A stretch of DNA of 60,017 nt from Roseomonas sp. GC11 (GTDB taxonomy: Bacteria; Pseudomonadota; Alphaproteobacteria; Acetobacterales; Acetobacteraceae), in assembly GCF_024437745.1 (NCBI RefSeq), contig NZ_JANFNY010000027.1, positions 1 through 60,017 of the forward strand. Reading direction: 5' to 3'. The notes beneath the pieces were generated by a model, which did no database searches, had not been told where the DNA came from, and worked only from the letters and a program-made list of their open reading frames with translations. This document shows, piece by piece, positions 46,496-55,788 of this stretch. The translations under genes were made by a program, and so were the position numbers. Every line of letters begins with the position of its first letter. Positions within the stretch are counted from its first letter, which is position 1.

Positions 46496-47914
46496 TCAGT
46501 CCGCCATGGCTTCGGCCAGGAGCGCGATCTCCGCCATCTTCGCGTGGAACAGGGACCAGTCATCGGCGGCGGCGATGGGGGCCCACAGCGCCTCGACCTC
46601 GTCGATCAGCAGGGTGCAGGGGCGGGTGCGGCGGAAATAGGGGTGGTCGAGCCGCGCCGCATCGCGCGGATGGTAGGCGGCCAGATGCGCGCGCAGCGTG
46701 TCGAAGGCAGCGCCCGTGTAATGCGCGGCGGCGGGGCTGCGCGCCGCCCGCTCCGCGCTCGCCAGCCCGCCCTGCCAGTCGAACACCGCCTGCTCGAAAG
46801 GCGCCTGGCTGTCCTGGAGGAAAGTCTCGAACAGGGCGGCCAGATGGCGGTCCGGCTCCGCCCCCAGCGGGCGCAGGCCGAGGCGCCATAGCCAGGCCGC
46901 GCGCCACGCCTCCTCGAAGGCGGGGGCGAAGCCCTCCAGCGTGGCCTCCAGCTTCTCCATCGCCGCCAGCGGCAGCAGGCACTCCGCCAGCCGGGCGAGA
47001 TTCCACAGCAGCGTCTGCGGCTGCCGGCCATAGGCATAGAGGCCACCATGGTCGAAATAGGCGGCGGTGAAGCCGGGATCGTAATGCGGCAGGAAACGCC
47101 ACGGGCCGTAATCGAAGCTCTCGCCGGTGATGTTGATGTTGTCGGTGTTCAGCACGCCATGCACGAAGCCGGCGGCCATCCACTGCGCCCCCACCCGCGC
47201 CACGCGCCGCGTCACGGCGGTGAGGAAGGCGAGCGCCTGCCCTTCCTCATCCGCCGCGGCCCCGGCCTCCGGCAGGTAGTGGCGCAGGCAATGCGCGATC
47301 AGCCGGCGCAGCCCCGCCTCGTCCCGCCGGTAGGCCAGCCGCTGGAAACTCCCGATGCGAAGATGCGAGTGGCTCAAACGCACCAGCACGGAACTGCGCG
47401 TGGGCGAGGGCTCGTCATGCCGCACCAGCTGTTCACCCGTCTCGACAAGGCTGAACGGTTTCGAGGTGTCGACGCCGAGCGCCTCCAGCAGCGAGGCCGC
47501 CAGCACCTCGCGCACGCCACCCTTCAGCGTCAGCCGCCCATCCGCGCCGCGCGACCACGGCGTCTGCCCGCTGCCCTTGGTGCCGAGGTCGAGCACGCGC
47601 TGCCCGTCATCCATGAGCTGCGCGAACAGGAAGCCGCGCCCATCGCCCAACTGTGGGTTGAACTGGCGGAACTGGTGGCCGTGATAGCGCAGCGCCAGCG
47701 GCACCGGAAAACTGCCCGGCAAGGGCGCGAAGCCGGCGAAATGCGCCAGCCACTCCGCATCGCTCAAGCCGCCGAGGCCAAGCCGCTCCGCCCAGCGCTG
47801 GTTGCGGTAGCGCAGGATCTGCGCGGGAAACACCGCCGCGGCGACGGGGTCATGAAAATCCTCGCCGAGTTCGGCATGGATCTGGCGGGGCTGGTAATGC
47901 GGGGCGAAGGGCAT
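46496..47914 (-). CDS. selO: SelO-family protein adenylyltransferase (YdiU)
   Basis: This 472-residue SelO/YdiU pseudokinase has LALRYHGHQFRQFNPQLGDG and LDLGTKGSGQTPWSRGADGR (nucleotide-binding loop), VREVLAASLLEALGV, and the metal-binding FVHGVLNTDNINITGESFDYGP (residues about 232-253). SelO transfers AMP from ATP to Ser, Thr or Tyr of target proteins, with links to redox stress. No selenocysteine is expected in bacterial copies. Length is usual for the family. The ribosome-binding site is weak. Confidence 0.92.
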   Translation of the reverse strand: MPFAPHYQPRQIHAELGEDFHDPVAAAVFPAQILRYRNQRWAERLGLGGLSDAEWLAHFAGFAPLPGSFPVPLALRYHGHQFRQFNPQLGDGRGFLFAQLMDDGQRVLDLGTKGSGQTPWSRGADGRLTLKGGVREVLAASLLEALGVDTSKPFSLVETGEQLVRHDEPSPTRSSVLVRLSHSHLRIGSFQRLAYRRDEAGLRRLIAHCLRHYLPEAGAAADEEGQALAFLTAVTRRVARVGAQWMAAGFVHGVLNTDNINITGESFDYGPWRFLPHYDPGFTAAYFDHGGLYAYGRQPQTLLWNLARLAECLLPLAAMEKLEATLEGFAPAFEEAWRAAWLWRLGLRPLGAEPDRHLAALFETFLQDSQAPFEQAVFDWQGGLASAERAARSPAAAHYTGAAFDTLRAHLAAYHPRDAARLDHPYFRRTRPCTLLIDEVEALWAPIAAADDWSLFHAKMAEIALLAEAMAD

Positions 47915-47945
47915 GGCCCGATCTAGGCATGCGGGGCGGCCCCGT

Positions 47946-47984
47946 AAACCACCCCGTCAAACCACCCCGTCAAACCACCCCGCC
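47946..47984. repeat. 13-bp triplicate upstream of selO
   Basis: Three units of AAACCACCCCGTC (the last ends in GCC) stand 30 bases upstream of the selO start. The length and position suggest slippage, and an operator role is possible. Confidence 0.8.
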
Positions 47985-48032
47985 GCTTGACGCAGCGGGC
48001 AGCCGGATCATACTGGGAAAGGCACAGAATGC

Positions 48033-48051
48033 TATTCCACTCAGCGGAATA
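48033..48051. promoter_or_regulatory. Inverted repeat upstream of the thioesterase
   Basis: TATTCC-N7-GGAATA forms a dyad with six-base arms about 80 bases before the thioesterase start. It could be an operator. No regulator gene is adjacent. Confidence 0.35.
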
Positions 48052-48128
48052 TGCAACGCGCCGCGCATCAGAATACCGATTGGAAGACGACAGAGGAGTG
48101 CGCCGGATGGCCCACGGCTTGTCCCCTC

Positions 48129-48575
48129 ATGCCGGCTGATCCCGCGATGGCAAGCGGCGCCGCCGCGACGGGATGGCGTCTGGCGCAGGGCAATGAATTC
48201 CTCGACCTCGTCGGCCCGCTCTGGGTGCGGCGTGAGGGCGAGGGCTGGGCCTATGGCCTGCAGACCAAGCCGCACCACGCCAATGGCCGCGGCATCATCC
48301 ATGGCGGCCTGCTGGTGACGCTGGCGGACAACGCCCTGGGCATGACGGTGTGGGAGCGCATCGGACGCCTGCCGGCCGTGACGATGCAGCTCAACACGCA
48401 TTTCCTCGCCTCCGCCGAGCCTGGCGACTTCATCGAGGCGCGCGCGGAAATCCTGCGCCGCACGCGCAGCGTCGTCTTCATCCGCGGCGTGCTGAGCGTG
48501 GGGGACCGCGCCGTGCTGGCCGCCGATGGCATCTGGAAAATCCTGAGCACGCGCGGCGACCCGGCGGCGGAATAG
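48129..48575 (+). CDS. PaaI-family thioesterase
   Basis: This 148-residue hotdog-fold thioesterase has the family motif GIIHGGLLVTLADNALGMTV, with the catalytic region HGG and Asp, and LNTHFLASAEPGDFIEARAE. It hydrolyses an acyl-CoA thioester in the cytoplasm. ATG at 48129 gives the usual family length; an ATG at 48051 would add 26 residues of low-quality sequence and overlap the inverted repeat. The gene stands alone, so the acyl substrate is unknown. Confidence 0.8.
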   Translation: MPADPAMASGAAATGWRLAQGNEFLDLVGPLWVRREGEGWAYGLQTKPHHANGRGIIHGGLLVTLADNALGMTVWERIGRLPAVTMQLNTHFLASAEPGDFIEARAEILRRTRSVVFIRGVLSVGDRAVLAADGIWKILSTRGDPAAE

Positions 48576-48686
48576 CACCCGCGCCCCCTCCCCGGCATGG
48601 CTCCCCTGCATGCCGGAAAAAGCATCTTGCGGTTGCCCGGCGAAACGCGCATCTGCGGTGCCAGAGCAAGAACAGGAGGAAAAGCC

Positions 48687-48884
48687 ATGTCCGACATGGA
48701 CAAGCTTCGCATGCTGCGCAGCAGCGCGCTGGAAGCACGCCGCCGTCACATCGCGCAGACGCTCGGCGCCACCAATCCGCCCGCCAGCGCCAGCCGCCTC
48801 GGTGGCCTGCAGCGCATGATCCTGCGCGTCGAGCAGGCCCTGGGCCGCCGCACGCCGAAACTCGTGAAGGGCAGCCGGCCCTGA
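48687..48884 (+). CDS. Small basic hypothetical protein
   Basis: This 65-residue protein is not recognised. It is supported by a strong AGGAGG nine bases before its ATG and a consistent frame. It is basic and probably helical, with LRSSALEARRRHIAQTLG and RLGGLQRMILRVEQALGRR. A nucleic-acid or membrane-surface role is possible but not shown. Confidence 0.65.
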   Translation: MSDMDKLRMLRSSALEARRRHIAQTLGATNPPASASRLGGLQRMILRVEQALGRRTPKLVKGSRP

Positions 48885-48929
48885 GGCAGCGCGGAGGGCG
48901 GATGCGGCATCCGCCCTCCCCTTCCCGGC

Positions 48930-50519
48930 TCAGCGCGCCGGGCGGCGGATATTCATCGCCAGCGTATCCTCATCGGCACGCGGCGTGATGATGACACGGC
49001 CCTTCTGCATCGCCCAGGCGGTGACGATGCCCGTGACCGGCAGGGAAGGCCGGTCCTTCGCCACCACCGCCGCCGCTTCCTCCAGCAGGCTGCGGCGCTT
49101 CGTCTCATCCATTTCCACGCCGGCCGCTTCGATCAGCCTGTCCAGTTCCGGATTGCTGTAGCCACGGAAGTTGAAGGCGCCGAGCCGCGAGGCGGGGTCA
49201 TTGGTGTGCACCAGCGAGGAGAGGGTGTAATTCGCCTCGCCCGTCAGCGTGCCCCAGCCGCCCATCGCGAAGTTGAACTCGCCCCGCGTCCGCGCCGGCG
49301 CCCAGACCGCGCCCGGCTGCGCATTGGCCTGCGCATCAATGCCGATGGCGGACAGCATCTGCGAGATCGAGGTGCCAATGGCGCGATCCCCCGGCAGCCC
49401 GTCATTGGTGAAGTTGAACGGCACGCGGAAGCCACTGGCATAACCGGCCTCGGCCAGCAGCGCGCGCGCGCGCGGCAGGTCGGGCTTCGTCACCGGCAGG
49501 CGCGTGTTATAGCCGAAGATGTTCGGCGTCACGAGCTGCGTCGCCGGCTTGCCCATGCCTTCCATCGCCACCTCGGCCAGCGCCTCGCGGTCGATGGCGA
49601 TATCGATCGCCTCGCGCACGCGCGGGTCGCGCAGCGGGTTGGCGGCAAGGGGCGCGCCATTGCGCGCGGTGATGCGCGGCGTCTGCTCACGGAAGTCGAG
49701 TTCCAGGTAGAACATATAGGCGCTGTCGGTGCGCACCACCTGGATCTTCGGGTCGCGCTCCAGCGTCGGCACATCCGCCGCCGGCGCGCGGGCGATGATG
49801 TCCACCTGCCCTGCCTTCAGCTGCGCCACGCGCGTGGTGTCGTTCGGCAGTTCCTTGCGGATGACGCGTTCCCACGGCTCTGCTCCACCCCAATAGCCGT
49901 CATTGCGCTCGACGACCATCTGCTCCTTGGGCGTCCAGGAGATGAAGCGATAGGGCCCCGTCCCGACCGCCGCCTTGCCGCTGTTGAAACCCTCATTCGC
50001 CGTCTCGCGCGTCGAGAAATCGCGCGCCGCCACATGGGAAACGACGAAGAGCCGCACGAAATCATTCGGCAGCGTCGGCGCCGGGCCATTGGTGACGATG
50101 CGGATGGTGTGCGGATCGATGATCTGCACCTCCTTCACCCGGCGCACATAGATCGTCGCCGGGTTCGGCCCGGTGACATTGGGGATGCGCTCGATGGAGA
50201 ACTTCACATCCTCGGCCGTGAAGTCGCTGCCATCGTGGAACTTCACGCCCCGGCGCAGGCGGAACTCCCAGGTGGTGCTGTCGATCGCGCTCCAGCTTTC
50301 CGCCAGACCCGGCAGCAGTTCCAGGTTGTTGCCGGAGACAACGAGCGTGTCGAAGACATGCTTCAGCGCCTCGGCCGAGACGGCGCTGGCGGTGAAATGC
50401 GGGTCGATCGACAGCGGGCCGGCACGGACGCCAACGGTCAGCGTCTGCGCCAGGAGCGGGCCGGGCAGGGCGCCCAGCGCGCAGGCCAGCAGGGTGGCAC
50501 GGAGTGTCAGGCGGGTCAT
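48930..50519 (-). CDS. Peptide-type ABC transporter substrate-binding protein (SBP_bac_5)
   Basis: This 529-residue periplasmic protein has a Sec signal (RATLLACALGALPGPLLAQ). The DppA/OppA-type fold is visible in GPLSIDPHFTASAVSAEALKH, LAESWSAIDSTTWEFRLRRGV and KFHDGSDFTAEDVKFSIERI (near residues 32-115). Its ATG overlaps the MarR stop, so MarR and this gene form a unit opposite the permease-ATPase genes. It most likely serves the DppBCDF-like importer across the divergent promoter. The ligand may be a peptide, a dipeptide analogue or an amide. Confidence 0.87.
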   Translation of the reverse strand: MTRLTLRATLLACALGALPGPLLAQTLTVGVRAGPLSIDPHFTASAVSAEALKHVFDTLVVSGNNLELLPGLAESWSAIDSTTWEFRLRRGVKFHDGSDFTAEDVKFSIERIPNVTGPNPATIYVRRVKEVQIIDPHTIRIVTNGPAPTLPNDFVRLFVVSHVAARDFSTRETANEGFNSGKAAVGTGPYRFISWTPKEQMVVERNDGYWGGAEPWERVIRKELPNDTTRVAQLKAGQVDIIARAPAADVPTLERDPKIQVVRTDSAYMFYLELDFREQTPRITARNGAPLAANPLRDPRVREAIDIAIDREALAEVAMEGMGKPATQLVTPNIFGYNTRLPVTKPDLPRARALLAEAGYASGFRVPFNFTNDGLPGDRAIGTSISQMLSAIGIDAQANAQPGAVWAPARTRGEFNFAMGGWGTLTGEANYTLSSLVHTNDPASRLGAFNFRGYSNPELDRLIEAAGVEMDETKRRSLLEEAAAVVAKDRPSLPVTGIVTAWAMQKGRVIITPRADEDTLAMNIRRPAR

Positions 50520-51061
50520 GAACTCTCCTCTGCATCACAGGCCGCGTTCCAGCCGGGCGACGCGACGACAAGCTTGGTCAACAGGGCGTGCAGTTGGCGC
50601 TGCTCCGCCGGCGTCAGGGCCGCGAGCATCTCCCGCTCGCGCTCGATCATGAGCGGCAGGGCCTCATCGACCATGGCGCGGCCGCGCGGCGTGAGCCGCA
50701 GCACGAAGCTGCGCCGGTCCGCCGCATCCGTGGCGCGCCGGATCAGCCTGCGCTCCTCCAGAACCTGCACCGCGCGGCTGATGGTGTTCTTGGGAAAAGC
50801 CGAGGATTGGCTGACATCCTTCGCCGCCAGCCCATCCTTCAGGCCGAGCGCGTAGAGCACCACCATTTCCGGCCGCGTCAGCCCATGCTGGCGCTCCACC
50901 CAGGCATACACTGGATGGTTGAATTTCGAACTCAGGAAATTCATCCGGAACGAGAGCCAACAGGGATTCTGCCAGAGCTTGACAGCGACGAGCGGATGCA
51001 GCCCGGCGGCTTCGGCCGCCTCCCTGCCCTCTCCACATGCCGCCGGCCCGCTGCCTGCCAT
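50516..51061 (-). CDS. MarR-family transcriptional regulator
   Basis: This 181-residue regulator has a winged HTH: GLTRPEMVVLYALGLKDGLAAKDVSQ, then AFPKNTISRAVQVLEERRLI and the wing ATDAADRRSFVLRLTPRGRAMV. The upstream stretch VAVKLWQNPCWLSFRMNFL resembles the usual MarR helix 1, so the start at 51061, with AGGAGG upstream, is preferred over ATG at 50944. It overlaps the binding-protein gene. It probably acts on the palindrome at 51097-51115 in the divergent promoter region. Confidence 0.85.
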   Translation of the reverse strand: MAGSGPAACGEGREAAEAAGLHPLVAVKLWQNPCWLSFRMNFLSSKFNHPVYAWVERQHGLTRPEMVVLYALGLKDGLAAKDVSQSSAFPKNTISRAVQVLEERRLIRRATDAADRRSFVLRLTPRGRAMVDEALPLMIEREREMLAALTPAEQRQLHALLTKLVVASPGWNAACDAEESS

Positions 51062-51096
51062 GCCCGCCCGCCGCCTCCTGACTGGCTTCCGTGGGA

Positions 51097-51115
51097 ATAC
51101 GGAATGGTTCCGTAT
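51097..51115. promoter_or_regulatory. Perfect palindrome between the MarR gene and the peptide importer operon
   Basis: ATACGGAA-TGG-TTCCGTAT is a perfect dyad with 8-base arms. A further TTCCGTGGGAA half-site precedes it, and a -35-like TTGACA (51121) follows on the plus strand. It has the shape and place of a MarR operator controlling both divergent units. Confidence 0.75.
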
Positions 51116-51231
51116 GGAACTTGACACTGCGCCGCCGCATTCGTCAATCTTCCGCAACGGTTCGCCCGCGAACTCGACCGATCCTGGCCACAAGGCAGCG
51201 CTCCGCCGCATGCCAATGGGGAGCTGCACCC

Positions 51232-51933
51232 ATGCGCATCGCTGAGATGAACTGGATGGAGGCGGAAGCGCAGGCCGCGCGGGACGACCGTTGCGTGCTG
51301 CCCATCGGCAGTGTCGAGCAGCATGCCTATCTCAGCCTCTGCACCGACATGATCCTGGCCGAACGCGTGGCCACCGAAGCCGCGGAACCGCTCGGCGTGC
51401 CGGTCTTTCCCGTCCTGCCCTATGGCATGACGCCAGGCTTTGCCGCCTATCCGGGCACCCTGTCGCTGCGCATGTCCACTTATGTGCGCGTCTTCGAGGA
51501 TCTGCTGGAGAGCCTCTACCGTGGTGGCTTCCGGCGCATCACCGTGGTCAACGGGCATGGCGGCAACAGCCCCGTCGCGACCTTCCTCACCGAGTGGATG
51601 GGCCAGCGGACAGAGGCGCAGGTGAAACTGCATGACTGGTGGCGCGCCCCGGCCACGCTGGCCAAGGTCCTGGCGACCGATCCCGAGGCCTCGCACGGCT
51701 CCTGGATGGAGAATTTCCCCTGGACGCGCCTTCCAGGCCGGCCCGCGCCGGACGGGGTGAAGCCGCGTGCCGACCTGGAACGCATGGCGCGCCTGCCGCC
51801 CGCCGGCCGCCGCGCCGTGCTGGGCGATGGCAATTTCCACGGCCGCTACCAGCGCCCGGACGAAGAGATGCTGGCCATCTGGAACGTCGCGGTCGCGGAA
51901 ACCCGTTCTGTCATCGCCGAAGGCTGGGGATGA
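51232..51933 (+). CDS. Creatininase-family amidohydrolase
   Basis: This 233-residue protein is of the creatininase family. The metal-binding GSVEQHAYLSLCTD is near residues 25-38, YGMTPGFAAYPGTLSL near 66, and RRITVVNGHGGNSPVAT near 100. Members hydrolyse cyclic or linear amides (creatinine, formamidopyrimidines, inosose lactams), and related MftE cuts a peptide. GGGGAG precedes the ATG. It heads the plus-strand operon with DppBCDF-like genes, so its substrate is probably imported by them. The H-to-H/A spacing (EQHAYLSL rather than EQHGPHLP) is atypical. Confidence 0.82.
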   Translation: MRIAEMNWMEAEAQAARDDRCVLPIGSVEQHAYLSLCTDMILAERVATEAAEPLGVPVFPVLPYGMTPGFAAYPGTLSLRMSTYVRVFEDLLESLYRGGFRRITVVNGHGGNSPVATFLTEWMGQRTEAQVKLHDWWRAPATLAKVLATDPEASHGSWMENFPWTRLPGRPAPDGVKPRADLERMARLPPAGRRAVLGDGNFHGRYQRPDEEMLAIWNVAVAETRSVIAEGWG

Positions 51934-51937
51934 GCCG

Positions 51938-52912
51938 ATGCTGAGCTATATCCTCCGCCGCCTGTTGCAGGCCGTGCTGGTCATGCTCGCCATGTCGGTG
52001 CTGGTCTTCCTTGGCGTCCACGCCATTGGTAACCCGATTGATGTCATGATGGCCCCCGATGCCACGCAGGAGATCCGCGCCCAGGCCATCGCCCTCTACG
52101 GCTTTGACCGGCCGCTATGGGAACAATACGGGCGGTTCCTGCTGCGCCTCCTGCATGGCGACTTCGGCAATTCCTTCGTCTTCAACATGCCTGTTCTCCA
52201 GTTGATTCTCTCGCGCCTGCCGGCAACGCTGGAACTCACCCTGGTGGCCGTTCTCGCCGCCACGCTGCTTGGCGTGCCGCTCGGCATGTATGCCGGCTAT
52301 CGCCCGCAGGGGCGGCTGGCCCGGCTGGTCATGGGCCTCTCTATCCTCGGCTTCTCCGTGCCGAGTTTCTGGGTGGGGCTCGTACTCATCCTCACCTTCG
52401 CCGTCACGCTGGGCTGGATGCCTGCCGGCGGGCGGGGCGAGACAGCCTCCCTTCTCGGCGTGGAATGGAGCGTGCTCACCGCCGATGGCTGGCGCTATCT
52501 CCTTCTGCCGGCCCTCAATCTCGCCTTGTTCAAGATGTCGATGATGATCCGCCTGGCTCGCTCCGGCACACGCGAGGTCATGCTGTCGGATACGGTGAAA
52601 TTTGCGCGCGCCGCGGGCCTCTCGGAATCCGCCGTGCTCCGCCACCATGTCCTGCGGCTGATCCTGGTGCCCATCGTCACGGTCTTCGGTCTGGAACTCG
52701 GCTCGACACTGGCCTTCGCCGTCGTGACGGAAACGATTTTCTCCTGGCCGGGCCTGGGCAAGCTCATCATCGAATCCATCGGCATGCTCGACCGCCCGGT
52801 GATGGTCGCCTATCTCGTCCTCGTCGCGCTGCTCTTCATCACGATCAACCTGCTGGTCGACATCGCCTATGCGGTGCTCGACCCACGCATCCGGCGCGGG
52901 CACGCACGATGA
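51938..52912 (+). CDS. Peptide-type ABC transporter permease, DppB-like
   Basis: This 324-residue inner-membrane permease has MLSYILRRLLQAVLVMLAMS at the start and GDFGNSFVFNMPV. The EAA loop KFARAAGLSESAVLRHHVLR lies near residues 222-241, and the TIFSWPGLGKLIIESI segment follows. It begins 4 bases after the creatininase stop and overlaps the DppC-like gene. Confidence 0.9.
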   Translation: MLSYILRRLLQAVLVMLAMSVLVFLGVHAIGNPIDVMMAPDATQEIRAQAIALYGFDRPLWEQYGRFLLRLLHGDFGNSFVFNMPVLQLILSRLPATLELTLVAVLAATLLGVPLGMYAGYRPQGRLARLVMGLSILGFSVPSFWVGLVLILTFAVTLGWMPAGGRGETASLLGVEWSVLTADGWRYLLLPALNLALFKMSMMIRLARSGTREVMLSDTVKFARAAGLSESAVLRHHVLRLILVPIVTVFGLELGSTLAFAVVTETIFSWPGLGKLIIESIGMLDRPVMVAYLVLVALLFITINLLVDIAYAVLDPRIRRGHAR

Positions 52913-53769
52913 AGCGCTTCCTCTCCGAATTCGCCGAGAACCGCGTGGCTCTGGCAGCCGCCATCATCGTGCTCGCCATCGTGCTGCTGGCCATCTGCGC
53001 CCCGCTGGTGACGCCACAGGATCCCTATGACCTCGCAAGCCTGACCCTGCGTGACGCACGCCGCCCGCCGGGATATGTCGGCAGCAAAGGCTATAGCCAT
53101 TGGCTCGGCACGGACGCCCAGGGGCGCGATCTGTTCTCGGCCATTCTCTACGGCCTGCGCATCTCGCTGCAGATGGGGCTGGTGGCCGGTGCCATCGCAC
53201 TCACCCTGGGCGCCACCATCGGCACCCTCGCCGCTTATGTGGGCGGCCGTGTGGAAGCCTTCCTGATGCGCCTCATCGATCTCCAGCTTTCCTTTCCCGC
53301 CGTGCTGCTCGCCTTCGTCCTGGCCGCCCTTCTGGGCCAGGGGCGCGGGCCGCTGATCGCCGCACTGGTCGCCGCGCAATACGCCTACTTCGCCCGCACC
53401 GCACACGGCGCCGCCGTGGCCGAACGGCAGAAGGATTATGTGGAGGCCGCCCTCTCCACCCCCCTTCCGGCGCGCCTGGTGGTGTGGCGCCACATCCTAC
53501 CCAACTGCCTCCCGCCCCTTCTCGTGGTGGCCACGGTACAGGTCGCCAGCGCGATCTCGCTGGAAGCCACCCTCTCCTTCCTCGGCGTTGGCCTGCCACC
53601 TACGGAACCTTCGCTCGGAATGCTCATTTCCAACGGCTTCCAATACATGCTGTCCGGCCGCTACTGGATCTCGATCTATCCGGGCATCGCGCTGATCATC
53701 CTCATCGTCGGCATCAATCTGGTGGGCGACCAGATCCGGGACCAGCTCAACCCAAGGCTGCGCCGATGA
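52909..53769 (+). CDS. Peptide-type ABC transporter permease, DppC-like
   Basis: This 286-residue permease has HWLGTDAQGRDLFSAILYG, the DppC/OppC signature, and the EAA loop AALSTPLPARLVVWRHILPN. ATSFLGVG-like LEATLSFLGVGLPPTEPSLG follows. ATG overlaps both flank genes. It forms the channel with the DppB-like protein. Confidence 0.9.
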   Translation: MKRFLSEFAENRVALAAAIIVLAIVLLAICAPLVTPQDPYDLASLTLRDARRPPGYVGSKGYSHWLGTDAQGRDLFSAILYGLRISLQMGLVAGAIALTLGATIGTLAAYVGGRVEAFLMRLIDLQLSFPAVLLAFVLAALLGQGRGPLIAALVAAQYAYFARTAHGAAVAERQKDYVEAALSTPLPARLVVWRHILPNCLPPLLVVATVQVASAISLEATLSFLGVGLPPTEPSLGMLISNGFQYMLSGRYWISIYPGIALIILIVGINLVGDQIRDQLNPRLRR

Positions 53770-54752
53770 CCACGCCCCTGCTCGAAGTTCGTGACCTTGC
53801 CACGCATTTCTTCACCCGCGCCGGCGTGGTGAAAGCGGTTGATGGCGTCTCCTTCTCCCTCCGCGCGGGCGAGGTTCTGGGCCTCGTCGGCGAATCTGGA
53901 TCGGGGAAAAGTATCACGGGCTTTTCGCTGCTGGGTCTGATCGACGCACCCGGCCGCATTGTCAGCGGCTCCATCCGGTTGATGGGGCAGGAACTGGTCA
54001 GCCAGCCCCAGGCCACACTGCGCGGCCTGCGCGGCCGCCGCATCGCCATGGTCTTCCAGGACCCGGCGATGACGCTCAACCCGGTGCTCTCCGTGAAGCG
54101 GCAGATGATGCTGGCGCTGGCGGCGCATGAACGCCTCTCCACCAGCGAGGCCGTGCGCCGCTGCATCGCCGCGCTGGAGCGCGTCGGAATCCCCGATCCG
54201 GCCCGCCGGTTGGAATCCTATCCGCATGAATTCTCCGGCGGCATGCGCCAGCGCGTGGCCCTGGCCATCGCTCTCCTGCACAGCCCGGCCATGATCATCG
54301 CCGATGAACCGACCACCGCGCTCGATGTCTCGATCCAGGCGCAGATCCTCGCGGAAATGCAGCAGCTCGTGCGGGAGACAGGCACGGCGATGATCTGGAT
54401 CAGCCACGACCTGGCCACCGTCTCCGCCCTGGCTGACCGGATCGCGGTGATGTATGCCGGCCGCATTGTCGAATCCGGGCCGACGCGCGAGGTTCTTGCC
54501 ATGCCGCGCCATCCCTACACGCGCGGCCTTCTGGACTCGCTGCCCTCGCGCGCGGAGCCAGGGCAGGATCTGCGGCAGATTCCGGGCGCGACGCCTTCCC
54601 TGCTGGCGCTTCCACCGGGATGCCCCTTCGCGGCCCGCTGCGCGGCCGTGCGGGAAGACTGCCACCAGCACGCGCCGCCTCTCATGGAACAGGGGGGACG
54701 CAGCCTGCGCTGCAACCACCCGCTTTTACCCTGGGCGGAGGGCGCGGCATGA
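53766..54752 (+). CDS. Peptide-type ABC transporter ATP-binding protein, DppD-like
   Basis: This 328-residue ATPase has Walker [10 protein letters not shown]-loop [16 protein letters not shown], signature [15 protein letters not shown], Walker [15 protein letters not shown] and switch [15 protein letters not shown]. The C-terminal oligopeptide domain includes [14 protein letters not shown] and the Cys cluster [14 protein letters not shown], typical of an iron-sulfur-like motif in this family. It overlaps the next ATPase by ATGA. Confidence 0.92.
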   Translation: MTTPLLEVRDLATHFFTRAGVVKAVDGVSFSLRAGEVLGLVGESGSGKSITGFSLLGLIDAPGRIVSGSIRLMGQELVSQPQATLRGLRGRRIAMVFQDPAMTLNPVLSVKRQMMLALAAHERLSTSEAVRRCIAALERVGIPDPARRLESYPHEFSGGMRQRVALAIALLHSPAMIIADEPTTALDVSIQAQILAEMQQLVRETGTAMIWISHDLATVSALADRIAVMYAGRIVESGPTREVLAMPRHPYTRGLLDSLPSRAEPGQDLRQIPGATPSLLALPPGCPFAARCAAVREDCHQHAPPLMEQGGRSLRCNHPLLPWAEGAA

Positions 54753-55738
54753 ATGCCATTGTCTCTTTGCGCGGTGTCAGCAAGGAATTCGGCCGCCCGG
54801 CCACGCTGTGGCAACGCATCGGCCAGGCCACGGGATGGGGGGAAGGGCCGCCGATCCTGCGCGCCCTGCAGGAAGTCGATCTGTCCCTCATGCCAGGCGA
54901 GGCACTGGGTCTGGTCGGTGAATCCGGCTGCGGAAAATCCACGCTGGGCCGCGTTGTCGCTGGCATTCACGCCCCCAGCCGGGGCACCGCCCTGGTGCAG
55001 GGCAAGGCCCCGATGCAGGGGGGCCGCAAGGCGACGACCCGCGTGCAGATGGTGTTCCAGGATCCCTTCGCCTCGCTGGATCCGCGCATGCGCATCGGCC
55101 GCACTCTCGCCGAAGGGCCACGTGCCCATGGCCTGTTGCGTGCGGGTGAGGAAGAGGCGGCCATCGCGCGCTGGCTGGAACAGGTTGGCCTTTCCGCCGA
55201 CTATGCCGAGCGCTTTCCGCACCAGATGTCAGGAGGCCAGCGCCAGCGCGTCGCCATCGCCCGCGCTCTCGCCATGCAGCCGGATGTTCTGGTCTGCGAT
55301 GAGCCGGTCGCTTCGCTCGATGTCTCGATCCAGGCGCAGGTCATCAATCTCTTCCTGCGGCTGCGGCGCGAACTGGCGCTGAGCATGCTCTTCATCAGCC
55401 ATGATCTCGCCGTGGTCCGGCATCTCTGCGACCGCGTGGCGGTGATGTATCTTGGCCGCATTGTCGAAACCGGGCCCGCGGCCCAGGTCTATGCGGCGCC
55501 GCGCCACCCCTATACCCGCGCCCTGCTCGAAAGCGTGCCGAAATTGTCGGTGGACGGCCAGCCGGCGCGCATCCAGCCCATTCGCGGAGAACTGCCATCA
55601 CCGCTGCGGCCACCGCCCGGATGCGCCTTTCACGCCCGCTGCCCGCGCGCCATCCCGCGCTGCCGGGAGGAAAGGCCCACGCTGCAACCGATCAGCGCAG
55701 CACGGGAAGTGGCGTGCCATAGGCCAGAGGATGCGTAA
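54749..55738 (+). CDS. Peptide-type ABC transporter ATP-binding protein, DppF-like
   Basis: This 329-residue ATPase has Walker A GESGCGKST, Q-loop MVFQDPFASLDPRMRIG, signature [15 protein letters not shown], Walker B VLVCDEPVASLDVS, switch FISHDLAVVRHLCDR, and the C-terminal RHPYTRALLESVP and CAFHARCPRAIPRC. It is the last gene of the plus-strand operon and is followed by a partial composite repeat. Confidence 0.92.
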   Translation: MNAIVSLRGVSKEFGRPATLWQRIGQATGWGEGPPILRALQEVDLSLMPGEALGLVGESGCGKSTLGRVVAGIHAPSRGTALVQGKAPMQGGRKATTRVQMVFQDPFASLDPRMRIGRTLAEGPRAHGLLRAGEEEAAIARWLEQVGLSADYAERFPHQMSGGQRQRVAIARALAMQPDVLVCDEPVASLDVSIQAQVINLFLRLRRELALSMLFISHDLAVVRHLCDRVAVMYLGRIVETGPAAQVYAAPRHPYTRALLESVPKLSVDGQPARIQPIRGELPSPLRPPPGCAFHARCPRAIPRCREERPTLQPISAAREVACHRPEDA

Positions 55739-55742
55739 GGGC

Positions 55743-55780
55743 GTTCTTTTTTGAAAAAAAGAACCAAAAAACTTTTTCTG
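55743..55780. repeat. Composite AT-rich repeat, partial copy (one hairpin)
   Basis: Stem GTTCTTTTTT / AAAAAAGAAC (55743-55764) is followed by CAAAAAACTTTTTCTG, matching the left end at 37781. It stands between convergent genes, after the DppF-like ATPase. Confidence 0.85.
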
Positions 55781-55788
55781 TTTGAGAG

